Positions 42,707 through 53,579 of a stretch of DNA of 64,000 nt are shown here, piece by piece. Location: NCBI GenBank assembly GCA_963931925.1, contig OZ007581.1, positions 16,920,450 to 16,984,449 on the forward strand. Reading direction: 5' to 3'. The notes beneath the pieces were generated by a model. That model had not been told where the DNA came from and did no database searches. It saw only the letters and a list, made by a program, of their open reading frames with translations. Each line of letters begins with the position of its first letter. The stretch's first letter is position 1. This stretch comes from Onchidella celtica (Eukaryota; Mollusca; Gastropoda; Systellommatophora; Onchidiidae). Made by a program: the position numbers and the translations under genes.

Positions 42707-44321
42707 GTAAGTGTGTTTTTTGTCCAAAGCCTAGATAGTTTAACTTTTATGCGCCATGCTGTGCTGGCGCAGTCCATTCCCTGATTAGGCAGGGGCAGGA
42801 GATTAATTGTACGACATTGAGGTATTCTTAAAATTCATACCTTTGATAGTTTGAAGTGTTTGTGACACAACTTGTATCAATCAAAAGAGCAGCCTAGAAC
42901 ACAGGGTTCTGCTGGCAATCTTATTTATTCAAAAAGCCTAACAAAGGTATCACTACCAAAAAGGCATAGGAAAACCCTACCAAGAAAAAAAAAAAACCCA
43001 ACCAGCCATAAGCCAAAGTCTTTCTGCTACTGGCGCAACTGGACTAGGCCATGTTTTGGGCGAGGCGCGCCACGGCAGGCCGTCGCCGGTCTATTGTACT
43101 GCAAGGTCCACTTGTGCTTCCTATTGTTGCGGCGTCTTTGATGGAGTCTGCTTGACCACTCTAACTGGCCTCATCTTTATGAGCCAGCGCGGACGTCCGA
43201 GAGGGCTAGTACGTAGTGCAGTATTGGACAAGTGAAAGGCTCGGACATTGAGTCCAGCCGAACAACATAACCGGTTAGGGTCCTAACACAAATCGAATTA
43301 ACAGTACGGTTAAAAGGGTGTACACAAAAGTCGATTAGATATCCCAGTAAACTGTAGAAATTACTCTAACGTCCCCTCCAGCAATAATTGAATAAATTTG
43401 ACCCAGGTTGGATTTATCGGGGATAGCATGCGTCTAACTCGTGGTTTACTTTAAATCCGAGATCCTCTTATTAATTATTTCAATAGGACATGTGCATCAA
43501 AGTACAACGAAATTAGTACCATTATAAAGTAGAAACTTGCTGCTAAAATTCTAACTGACTACTTATACCAGAAACCCGGTAATAGTTTTAATATAAATTT
43601 TCAAAGTGTCAGGACTAACAACATTGGACAAATTTGTGCGGGATACTTTCGTCCATTAATACGACGTATCTCCATTGATAACAAATGTTATCATGAGTAC
43701 CTATTTTGTACCGATAGGGTATTGCCTACTCTCAACAATGAATTCGGGTTCCCGTCTTTCTGTCGGTGGATAACAACGAAGGAGCGAGTTGTAAGAAACT
43801 TAAAGCCATGATATAAGAGTTGGAAGCCCGGTGGTCAACATTTCCAACTGACCAATCAAAATGCGCGCTTTTCACCGTGATGTGAATAACGGGTCCCGCG
43901 CTAGTATCACAAGGGAAATAATCCAATTAATGGTACTCGGCCAAGTGCCCATAAACTATTATGAGTGGCCGTCCCTCACTCGCGCACTAGAGTTACCATG
44001 AAAGCACATTAAAAATAGAAAGTCGTTCATCCTCTCACAGAAAACTTTAAAAAAATGTTTGTCAGCAATAGTAACGTGAAATAAGTGACCACTGTGCCTA
44101 ACGTTGTTAATGGGCTGAGTCTCAATATTCTAACAATCAGATGTCTTGTCAGTGAACATTGCAAGGGACAATATGGCCGCTATCAAGCTGATGCACCATA
44201 AAACTCAGATTGTTTTTTATGCATAATGGTTGAATATGCATAATTTTGTCACAGTTTGACTACTTGATGGGTTAAATGTCAAACATAGGAACTAATATAG
44301 GTTTGGTATTTCACTGAACAG
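42707..44321 (+). other. POLE intron 3
   Basis: 1,615 bp, GT-AG. A lysine-rich frame at 42872-43141 and a minus frame near 43732 have no supported identity. No repeat with defined ends was found. Confidence 0.7.
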
Positions 44322-44459
44322 GCTACCCTCCCCTTCAGACCTTACTTTTTTGTGGCAGCCAAAGAAGATTGTGAGAGAGAGGTGGCTTCTTATCTCAGTC
44401 GCAAGTTTTCTGGAAAAATTGCAGCAATTGAAACAGTCCTGAAGGAAGATCTTGATTTG
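44322..44459 (+). CDS. POLE: POLE exon 4
   Basis: 138 nt, 46 codons. Encodes [20 protein letters not shown] then [19 protein letters not shown] and LKEDLDL. This is the conserved N-terminal domain strand-helix unit of POLE (LPYKPYFYxAxxxxCEREVxSxLxxKFxGKI). Acceptor CACTGAACAG has a weak pyrimidine tract; donor TTG|GTAAGT is strong. Confidence 0.95.
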
Positions 44460-45764
44460 GTAAGTCTTTTTGATGTCTCTATCTGTTGTGAAGGCCGTGG
44501 ATAGAGAGAAAAAAGGGTGGGTGAGCCAGGTATGCATTTATGAAACTTGAAATGCCAGTTGAGGTCCCTGGCTTTGCCTGAGATGGACCTAAATCTTTTC
44601 TCATCATAGGTTTCATGTCTGTGTACTAATATATGCGAATTTGCCTGAGTGAGTGTCAGACGAAGGGAAATGTATTAATTCATTCTGTGAAATTAATTCA
44701 AATGTGTCATGTGAAAATTCATTCACAGAGTTATTCTTTTTCATCTTTGTTTCTTCAGCATATTTTCTGCTTTCGTGGCATTTCTTGGGAGCGGATAAGG
44801 ATTGACATTTCAGTCTTCGCTACAAAATTTATACATCTTGCCCTCTGACCTTTCAACAAATCAGCAGTCGATTTACTGATGGTTTCTTAGGCAACAGTTC
44901 TACAGATTTCTCTCTGAAATTTGTGATGAATGTCAAAACCCGTCTGTAGAAAAAGAATGTGATCTAAAAGATGATGGTTGAAGAACTGTGATTTATGTGA
45001 CCATTAAATAAATGTGTCAAGGAAATAAGTTTGGCTGCAAAGAAAAAAAAAAGAAAGAACAAGTTGTTATTTCTGTTAAAATGTATCATCATATCTTGAT
45101 TTCTGTACCGAACTGTAAATCTGAAAAAAAGTTATCGCTTAAAAGGTAATTGCTGATGAATGCAACTGAATAGTGGATTTTCCTGAAAACTAATGGTTTC
45201 TGGCAAAGCCATCGAATTCCAAAACTTGCAGTTTAAAAAAAAAAAAAAAAAGTGTATGCACAGATAGAAAAGGACCTCAATCGTTTCATGTATGAAAACA
45301 GAACACAAGATAACACACACGAAAGCAAACAGAGAAAGATGCAGATCATTTTTGCCCTCAACAATTCACCTTGAAGGCATTTGAGCTAAATGTGTGCCAT
45401 ATTTCACTAAGGTTCCGTACCATTTCATTCCATGTATGCCTGTTATTGAGTTCGTTGAATTGTGATATGTTCATGCAATGAAGCATAAGATGTGTATATC
45501 TTGGATGTGTTCTTAAACACTCTGTGAAAGAGAATTTCCCTCATGAGAAAGTGATTCTTGTCTTATTTTATCTAACAGAAATACAAATAAAAATACATTA
45601 TGATCAAACAGTGCATTTGTGTATTTCACTTCACATTTTCCACATTAGTTCCCTTTTCCTCCTATAAAGTTAACCTTCGTGAACTTAGTTGGTTTGTGCC
45701 TTGGACTGTCTGAACATAATCAGTTGTCAAGTAGAAGCATTGCTTGCATGTATTTAATTTTCAG
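44460..45764 (+). other. POLE intron 4
   Basis: 1,305 bp, GT-AG. Contains an A-run at 45237-45250 and a possible decayed GGTGTC MITE right half at about 45650-45710. No other feature. Confidence 0.7.
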
Positions 45765-45919
45765 GCAAACCATCTTGTGGGATTGAAAAGGTCATACATC
45801 AAGTTGTCATTTCATAGCACAGAAGAGCTCATTAAAGTCCGCAAGGAAATCTTTCCAGCGGTGAGGAAAAACAAGGAAAGGGCAAAGAGATCGGACACAT
45901 ACACAAACATGTTGACAAG
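45765..45919 (+). CDS. POLE: POLE exon 5
   Basis: 155 nt, starting phase 0 and leaving two bases (AG). Encodes [20 protein letters not shown], then [17 protein letters not shown] and SDTYTNMLT. The [35 protein letters not shown] pattern is diagnostic for POLE. Acceptor TTTAATTTTCAG; donor AAG|GTATGT. Confidence 0.95.
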
Positions 45920-46796
45920 GTATGTACTGCACAATCTTCAGTACACTTGCTTCTTCACAAGCTGTAGATTTAAACATTTGAGAAAAAGTCCTGGAAGTAG
46001 TGGATTTGCCCTGGAATTGTCTTGGAATTCTCTCGAGGTTTAAAAATCATACAAAAAGCGGAGGAAAATTGAACAAAATAATATATACATTTTCCCTTAA
46101 ATTAATATGCACAATTTCTCTCAGTTTCTTGCATTTGTTACCATGGAGTCTAACATGAAAGCTCTGGAAAGCCATTCTCAGAGAGGTGCAAGAACCCTGA
46201 TTATTGTTTCTCTGTGAAAGAAATCAATATGAGGGTCCTGGAATGCTCTGACTGCAGCATTAGAAACTTCCATGGAAATGTGACAATTTCATGGCTGAAA
46301 TACCAATTTGATTAGGTACTCAGAGTACTTTGGTTATTTCCACATTTATGGCATGGCTTTGTAAAAAATTAGATGCAGAAATAGGAAATTATGAGTATGC
46401 TGATATAACTGGTTATATTAGAGTACATAGTCTGGACATTGTTTACTCTGTATGAAAGTTTATCATATAGGTCATCAGTGCCACACTAGGAACCTCACAC
46501 GATATTTGGTGCAAATTAACACATTGTAAATCAATGCTTTTTTAAAAATATATATATCTTACACCTACAAAGGGAAATGAAAACATTATAAATATTTGTA
46601 TTTTGCTTCAAACATCTCGAGCATGTATTTGAGGTGAGAGAAGGCTGTTGAAGAATAAGGAAGGGCATTCCACAATATTCCTTTTTTTCTGACTAAATGA
46701 AATTATAAAATTCAGTAATTTATTCATTTTATTTGATATTCATTTTATTTGTTTGACTTATTTGTGTTCATCCTTTTAAATCTTACAAAATTTCAG
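45920..46796 (+). other. POLE intron 5
   Basis: 877 bp, GT-AG. No internal feature recognised. Confidence 0.7.
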
Positions 46797-46871
46797 TCAC
46801 TTTGGCGGTGAGGAAGCTCTGGGGACATCTAGAAAAATTTCTGATCAAATGGAGAACATTGTGGACCTAAG
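46797..46871 (+). CDS. POLE: POLE exon 6
   Basis: 75 nt. Completes the split codon from exon 5 and ends with a split arginine codon (AG|G). Encodes HFGGEEALGTSRKISDQMEN then IVDLR, matching the variable segment plus the conserved (I)xDQxxNIVDxRE hinge. Acceptor AAAATTTCAG; donor AAG|GTAAAG. Confidence 0.92.
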
Positions 46872-47553
46872 GTAAAGTTTCTGCCCTACTGTGAGAGGGT
46901 TTCTGAGGTCTTTGAAATTGCTGGTATGAAACCCATTCATATGAACTTGAGGAAAGTGAATTGAATTGACTAATTCAACATTGATTTTTAGGATGTCTTG
47001 ACTGTCATGCCAGGGATTTTATGATAGGTACTGGCCGTTCCTTAACTCTCAGAATCGAAGCATAAATTCATAGCTATCATGTTCCAAATTATGCCCATGA
47101 AAGATTCATTAATGAAAGGAAATTGGCAGGGGTCAAATTGTCAAAGGGTTTGTCCAGGAAAAATTCCAAAATACATAACTCAAAACAAAAATGTCTCTGA
47201 CATCTGTAGGTTAGATGACACAGGAAACAGTGGGTTAAAGGGAAAACATGGTAATTGCTGTAAAATATCTCTGAAATAAGGACATACAAGAAAAAAAAGG
47301 AAAAAGGCATTTCAGTTTTTCAAATGCCACAAGTAATATTTCTTTTTTCAGTCATCAAAGCACATGAAAATTTCAGATTATCAACACATTTAAATTCTAA
47401 TGGTTTATTTAATACGAAGAGGATGTTTTTAGGAATGTGAGAAGTAGAAATTCTTATTTTTGCCAAAATTTATCTGTCTATGACAGACCAAAGATCTGAA
47501 TTCTATTGCTTACGTATGATTCTGAACTTTTTCTTGTGCATTCCATTTGACAG
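46872..47553 (+). other. POLE intron 6
   Basis: 682 bp, GT-AG. No internal feature recognised. Confidence 0.7.
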
Positions 47554-47686
47554 GGAATATGATGTGCCATATCATGTGCGAGTCTCCATTGATTTGAAGA
47601 TTTTTGTGGGTCACTGGTACTCTGTGAAGGGTCGAGGTTCAAATGAAATTGACATCCAGAGAAGAGAAGATCTTGTTGCTTGGCCG
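47554..47686 (+). CDS. POLE: POLE exon 7
   Basis: 133 nt, ending in phase 0. Encodes [20 protein letters not shown], then [20 protein letters not shown] and VAWP. The [23 protein letters not shown] string is highly conserved among POLE proteins and leads directly into the exonuclease domain. Acceptor CATTTGACAG; donor CCG|GTAAGG. Confidence 0.95.
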
Positions 47687-48846
47687 GTAAGGATGATAAG
47701 TTTCTGATTCTAGTCTTGAATCAACTTTCGGGACTGAGGAATTTCCACAGGTTCAAAGAACTGGGTGGTTTTCACGGTTTCTGCAGTTTGCTCCAAGTCA
47801 CTGGGAGAGTACAAACATGCATAATATGTTAGCCCGCTGACTTGGGGAATACACAGATGAGATTTTTAAAGCTGTTTCGATAAAAAATGTGTAAATTGAG
47901 GCATAGAATGAAATTTCCTGCCATACTTTTTAATTCAGTTCTGCTAGAAGAAAAAAGGCATCTTTTTTTTTCTCTTTTTTTTTTAAATGGCTCAAACTGT
48001 CGGAGCCACTTTCTTCTGTTCAACTCAGCTGTGGCTCAAAATCAACAAAAGTATTAAAAATAAAGTGAAGTTCAAGACCTTTCAACATATGTCCAGGTAC
48101 AACTTCAATTCTTTCAATGCATAATATGATATTTTGTAGTATTTAGGGCTCAGGGGTTAAAGAGCCATTCATGATTACATTGGAAGACTTACTTCCTTTA
48201 TAATATGAGACCTAAACCTGCAGGCTGCATGGTTCAGATGGAGTTCAGAATTCTTCACTTTGAAACCGGATATTTATTAACAGAAACTGCATCTCATCTC
48301 AGCTTATGTGAGGACAGATGTTTGTTATAGAAATTTACTTGCTGTTTATTGTAGAATTTCATACAATTGGAATGGAATAAATAAATTGCTGTCAAAAGCT
48401 GATATGTAAATGACTGTTATTTTTGGGGGAAAGTGATATGATAGCTTTGGTTTTTGAAGGCAGGAAACACTCCTTTGGTCAGTTCGCTTTTGATGAGAAC
48501 GGAACTGCTTGGTTTTGAAACTTTAATATATCTATTATCTGAAGTCTGAACATTCTTCAAATGTATTTTGTGGAGCATTGAATTGTTCAGTGAAAAATAT
48601 CAAATATTTTTTTGAAGTTGATGATCGGTCCATGAACTGCATGGAAATTTTGGTGGCAACAGAAATAAATTTTTTGTGAAGATTGTATTGTGATTATGAG
48701 TAACCGTTTTTTTTTTGTTGTTGTTGTTTCCGTAAAAAATGTTTCTGTAGATAAAAACTGCAAGTTCTTGAGTGGGGCCACATTTGTACAGTTTGTTATT
48801 TCATTTATTTTCGCTGTTTTGCAAACTGGCATTGTCTCCTCCACAG
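47687..48846 (+). other. POLE intron 7
   Basis: 1,160 bp, GT-AG. A T-rich stretch with a (TTG)n patch lies near 48705-48728. No other feature. Confidence 0.7.
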
Positions 48847-48954
48847 GATCCTGTTGTGCTGGCGTTTGATATAGAAACAACCAAATTGCCACTCAAGTTT
48901 CCTGATGCACAGACAGACCAGATCATGATGATTTCGTACATGATTGATGGCCAG
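48847..48954 (+). CDS. POLE: POLE exon 8, Exo I motif
   Basis: 108 nt, 36 codons, phase 0. Encodes [20 protein letters not shown] then [21 protein letters not shown] is the Exo I motif of the 3'-5' proofreading domain; its Asp and Glu are residues 268 and 270 here, against 275 and 277 in human. The proline of KFPDA, the position equivalent to human P286 that is recurrently mutated in tumours, is the normal residue. Acceptor TCCTCCACAG; donor CAG|GTAGTA. Confidence 0.96.
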
Positions 48955-50730
48955 GTAGTAATAAGTAATGTTGAAAATTGCAATGAAATTGCAAATTGGC
49001 CATGATGTATAAATGAGGTCTCTGAATATGTATTACAAATTCGTAAGAGAACTGATGTCGTTCCTTTAACATTAAGGTAGTACCGAGAAAAATTGCTACT
49101 CTGTGTAGTTTTTATCCTTGAATGCAGTTGCAGCATCCATCTACATGGGTGCCAGACCTCCAATATATACCGGATTTCCAGTTTCGCTGTCTCAAAATTT
49201 TTGTCCCCAGTTTCACGATGTGAAGAATTGAAAAAAAAAAAAAAGAAACACCTGGTTATTCAAAACACAAAAAAGCAAGTGTGTGTTCGAGATATCAGCC
49301 TACTTTGCGCCTATCTTTAGCATTCACCGTGTCCAACGGAGTATCGTCAACACAGGGCTACTGTCATGTTCTGGCTGATTCGCAGTTTTAGAACAAGCGC
49401 TTCACATGTATCAACAGCTCTTCATCGCGCTGGCAATAACGCGAACTTAAAAGTGAGCGAAGGGTCACAGGGTTACGTGTTGTGTCCGGTCAAGACCCGT
49501 TTGTTCAGCGTATCGTTTGAGTGGATGTGTATTATGTGTTGGGCTGACTTCATCTTGTGTGTCATGACTACGCCAGAATTAATGCTTTGGACACCTGCAA
49601 TGGTAGATCTACGAACTTCTATTATCGATTGACGATGGATGCTTTCGTTTGGAATATCCGGTTGCTTGGACTTGGTTCCGTGTGTACTGCGAACGTGTTG
49701 TGCGGACTGATTTGACGTGTTACTACTGTTACGCAAAAACTTATGTCAAGGTGGAGCATGCCACCTAAATCTGTACAGATAGACGTTGTACTAGATCAAC
49801 CCGATGACGGATGCTTTAGTTTATAACGGCCTGAAGGGGCCCACCTCAGATTGTTCTACTTTTTTTAGTTTTCCTGCATCAATATCATCGGCATAGCCGG
49901 ATTTCACTTCATTCAGTCCAATAAACGGTACTTATACATCAAGTGTGAATGAGGCCTATAGCTTCCATTATTATCACAGGGGCCGTAAGCAGTGCGAGTA
50001 AAGCAACGGCATAGTGCATAAGCCTTGTTTTCATGTGTACCGAAACGAAAACGTCAAACCTCCATCAAATACATGTACATGTAGTTCTGTTTCACTACAT
50101 GATGGGTTTTTGACGTTTCCGTTGCCGTTTCTATTTCCGTACAAAGGAAAACCCAGCTTAGCGGTGTTGAATTCAAAGGGAAACAACAGGATCTATTTTA
50201 TTGACTCAAGGGACACAAATATAATTAATAAACATGCACAAAAGCCATGGTCACATGTATTGCCCGTTGGGTGTTTGTAACATGTTTTACAAACTTGTTG
50301 GAGAATTTTTCCCATATTCATATATAACTAAGAAATAATTTTCATCTTATAGAACAAAAACCTGCTGCAGTCACACATTTTTTTTAATGAACAAGGAAAG
50401 TTATAGATGTGCACCAATACTTAGTAACTGTAGTACGTTATTGTGACATGTAAAGTGTTTTGTTCTCTGATACATGTATTTGAAAATTGCCTTTATACGG
50501 CATTGGTGTACTCGATTTAGGTGTCATTTAGTTGGTAGGTTTGCTGTTTTATCACTACGTTGCTCAGTGCCTGCGACTTCAGGTTTGGCTGATTTGGTCA
50601 ACGTGATTTTCAGGTTTCGGATGGCTCCGTTGCTGGCACCCATGCATCTAGAACGTTGCAAACTCTGAAATCAGTAAAAGTCACTGCAAAACTCTTGAAA
50701 AAAAAGCTGAACAAAAAATGCAGATATAAC
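48955..50730 (+). other. POLE intron 8, left unique part
   Basis: Start of a 12.5-kb intron (48955-61449). No gene or defined repeat recognised up to the hAT element. Frames at 49366-49632 and 50014-50280 have no family resemblance. ACATGTACATGTAG occurs near 50070. Confidence 0.5.
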
Positions 50731-51026
50731 CAGTGTTCCCGATAACGCACGCGCGTGCGTCTGAGATGCACAGACAGGATGATATGACGCAGGGGAAAAT
50801 CCACACAGAGTTTTACTGACGCACAAATTACAAAATTTGGGGGTGTCTGTGCGTCATGAAAGTCCGGCTTTCCGCAGAAGTGCGACTGTGTGATTATCGC
50901 GGTGCAGTGTTCTCAGAAACGGCAGATATTTCTCGGAAATGCGTTCATGCGTGCCTCTGACTTAGGCCTAATGCGTTGAGAGTTGCGGCCCTTCCTCTTC
51001 TCGCGAAGTATCGGGAGGTATCCAAC

Positions 51027-51106
51027 ATGGCGTTACTTCGGTGGTTTAGCAGAACTACAACAAGGCAGCGGGCGAGGAACGATGAAGACATTATTGTTGA
51101 AGAGGA
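51027..51106 (+). pseudogene. hAT transposase-like ORF, first part
   Basis: ATG at 51027 opens MALLRWFSRTTTRQRARNDE and then DIIVEE, where the solo LTR interrupts it at 51107. The continuation is at 52305 in matching phase once the LTR and one GAGGA are discounted. Basic then acidic N-terminal segments ahead of a zinc finger are usual for TTF/BED-type hAT proteins. Standing alone it is a 26-codon fragment. The open frame extends upstream to 50976 but without an ATG. Confidence 0.55.
51102..51106. repeat. Target-site duplication GAGGA (left)
   Basis: Matches GAGGA at 52300-52304 on the other side of the solo LTR. Confidence 0.9.
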
Positions 51107-52299
51107 TGTCACAAATCCCAGACTGGGAGATGTAATAAGTTATGACAGGACAACAATCACGAACAAACAAGTTTAACACTTAACAGAACAATCCATCAGA
51201 CTCACACATTTATTAAACATAATTATACAGATAATAGCGCAATTACATACATTATATTATTGGGATTAACTGCCGTAACACGGCCTTATTCTCACACACA
51301 CTCTCCCTCGGATCCACAACCCGGTAGTTACTCCTAAAGGCACTTCGGCCTCAGCCTCTCCCCTCAGGGTCTTAATAGCACATTAATAATTCACTGGCAC
51401 CGCAGTCTCTCAATATCACCGTCCTATTGTCATACACCTTAGCACTCCCCTAGCGCCTCAACATGGCAATAGTACATTATTATTTCCTAGCCCATCAACA
51501 TGGCAATAGGACATTATCACATTCACGCTCATATCTACGTCCCTGTCCGTGGCCTGACTGCCACGACTTTATGTGCCTCTCCTGTCCTGCACTGACAGCC
51601 TCACTTCTGGCCTATGTGTGGCCTCCGGCCCTATGCTGGCCTATCACCGTAGGCGGCGCTCTTTGGCCCGACCTCGGCACCTACAAGAATAACATTACAT
51701 TGGTATAATACCCTACCATTTCTATTCACTCCACCTCTCCTTACAACCCATGAAGCGTACACACACTAGTTCACCTTTCACTCACCACACATCTTACGGT
51801 AACACACCTCCATCGGAGTACACACTACTCACTCGCGCTACAAATCCATGAACTCACTTTCATCTATCGCTCATGGCGCACATTGCTATATCCAATATCA
51901 AGGACTTCCACATTCCTCACATATACTTATTTACATCATGGTAATAGACGAATATAATATAATACATCAATCATAATTATCAATCAACGTTCTACCTACC
52001 AGTCATCACTGGAAAAACTCGCTCACTGGTCTCTCGACTGCTCCCCTTATGTCCGCCCGCTGGGCTCTTACTAGCGTCCGTTCAGTAGGACCTTCTAACT
52101 TGCAGTGATAGTAATACAGCGCTTTCGCCTCATTCAGACCCCCCACTACTCATAACATGCACGCTTTCCTTACTTGTCTTCGTGCGTTAATTTTACTCTC
52201 TTCCTTTCACGTCTTTCCCTACCTGTCTGCCGTGAGCCCTTCTTACTCTACACCCGCTCTGTAGCAATCCCCTTAATTGCACTCACTCCACCCGTGACA
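51107..52299 (-). mobile_element. Solo LTR, long form (1193 bp), in hAT element
   Basis: Runs from TGTCACAAATCCC to CCGTGACA with GAGGA on both sides and no internal retroelement sequence next to it, so it is a solo LTR left by LTR-LTR recombination. Its orientation is the same as 53580-54423 (coding sense of the family on minus). It contains a ~345-bp block (about 51680-52005) absent from the 844-bp LTRs, and only about two diverged units of the 38-bp internal repeat. It is the most diverged of the four LTRs in the window. Confidence 0.9.
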
Positions 52300-52716
52300 G
52301 AGGATTCAGCCGTAGATTCCACACACGGGGGCAGTACAAAGAGGAAACGCAGTGACGAAGCACCGGCTACCGACAGTGATGATAACGGCGCACATTTCCC
52401 TCCTGAAGAGCCAAGCACGAGCCGATCAAAACCGAAACTACAGGCACACGCACAGCGAGTTTTCAACGCGGAGTGGCTTGATCAATTTGACTGGCTTTCT
52501 TTTGACAAAGAAGCAGGCAAAATGTTCTGCACTACGTGTAAGTCTGCTGCTGGAAAGGACCGGCGCCTTCAAAATGTCAAGCCATCAGTAAACACAATTA
52601 CAAATATGATTAGTTTTTCTGTTTTGAATGTTTTCATGGCGAATTATTCAATATCTGACAATGACTCACAATTTACAGCTGAGAGTCATGATGACTCTCA
52701 CAAAAAAATCCTGTAG
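52300..52716 (+). pseudogene. hAT transposase-like ORF, second part
   Basis: The frame continues as DSAVDSTHGGSTKRKRSDEA through an acidic, serine-rich linker to EWLDQFDWLSFDKEAGKMFC and TTCKSA. The W..F.WL......MFCTTCK pattern is the start of the TTF-type zinc-finger domain found in hAT transposases and in domesticated ZNF862-like proteins. The domain stops short: after QNVKPSVNTI the sequence turns into unrelated residues and meets a TAG only nine bases before the right terminal repeat. All of the catalytic RNase H-like fold and the dimerisation domain are deleted, so this is a non-autonomous copy. Confidence 0.6.
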
Positions 52717-52725
52717 GGAACACTG

Positions 52726-53574
52726 ATAACCCCAATTATATATGTATGTAATTCAACTCCTAAACAGAAGATTTCTCAAGGTTATTCTTTGTCTTATTGA
52801 AAGATTACAATATTGCAACCATGGCAACAGTAAAGATACTAGTGGCAATTTTTGGTGCCGCAACATGGAGAGTGTTTGGACTTGATTTCACATGATTTAA
52901 ACCACTGAGCTGGTGCAATGGTCTAGTTATTAGAGCACTTCGCCTAGATACGAGAAGTGTCGGGTTCAATCCCTTAGATTTCTCCTGGTGTTTTCAAGAA
53001 ACGCATGCGGCGGCAGTCTGGCAGGGGCCCACACATCATCTCTGATATTTCCTCAGTTTATGTTAAAATTGGAAATGGTACCACAAAAAAGGAAATAATA
53101 TTAATTCAGGAAAACTTTAAAACCACTGCTGAGTTGATATTATAAATGGTAGCAGTGGAATGTCAGTGAGCCTTGAATTGAGCCTACATAAGCTACTAAA
53201 AAGTGTGAATTAAAATGTTGAAATCTCGAAAAGATTGAGGCTTTCTCATGAAAGTTGTGCTTTGATATTGTTTTTCACATGCAAATGGAGTGAATAATGG
53301 AATATGGAAGATATCGTATTCCTGCTGAAGCATCTTCCAGTTGTTAATAAAGTCAAACCACTTTATGAAGCAAATTGTTTTGGCACTCCGCACTAACAAG
53401 ACATTCTTTGTGCTTTATTAACAAAATCGGACAAAAAAAGTTATTTATTTCTTTGTTCACTTTTTTTCCTCTACTCATATATTTCTTTGAGTTGAACCAT
53501 GGAAAATGAAGAATATAGCACAAATAGAATTAGGTGATACTTTTCATTAGCTCCATACATTACAACACCAAGTG
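52726..53574 (+). other. POLE intron 8, unique part with SINE fragment
   Basis: Original intron DNA between the hAT element and the Gmr1-like element. It holds only the tRNA-derived SINE fragment annotated separately. Confidence 0.5.
52905..53040 (+). repeat. tRNA-derived SINE fragment
   Basis: TGGTCTAGTTATTAGAGC resembles a Pol III A box, and CGGGTTCAATCCC, about 40 bp further, a B box. The spacing is that of a tRNA-like promoter. The flanking bases do not pair as an acceptor stem and there is no credible anticodon loop, so it is not a tRNA gene. The downstream part (GCATGCGGCGGCAGTCTGGC) would be the SINE body. Ends not defined. Confidence 0.5.
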
Positions 53575-53579
53575 TGTTT
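53575..53579. repeat. Target-site duplication TGTTT (left)
   Basis: Matches TGTTT at 61078-61082 after the right LTR, fixing both ends of the 7.5-kb element. Confidence 0.88.

Larger units (their letters stand above)
50731..52725 (+). mobile_element. hAT deletion derivative, split by a solo LTR
   Basis: Tips CAGTGTTCCC (50731) and GGGAACACTG (ending 52725) are exact 10-bp inverted repeats of the hAT form. Both subterminal regions are rich in palindromes (around GTCTGTGCGTCA on the left, GAGAGTCATGATGACTCTC on the right). The target duplication is imperfect: GATATAAC before, (G)ATAAC after. Without the LTR the element is about 0.8 kb and encodes only the N-terminal part of a transposase. Confidence 0.75.

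Noticed and set aside
42872-43141. Lysine-rich frame in POLE intron 3
   Set aside because: Low complexity from an A-run and not conserved in POLE.
52174-52299. Upstream part of the 180-codon plus frame (52174-52716)
   Set aside because: It is LTR sequence read by chance; only the part after the GAGGA duplication belongs to the hAT ORF.
52917-52975. tRNA gene
   Set aside because: A- and B-box words only; acceptor stem does not pair and no anticodon loop can be drawn.
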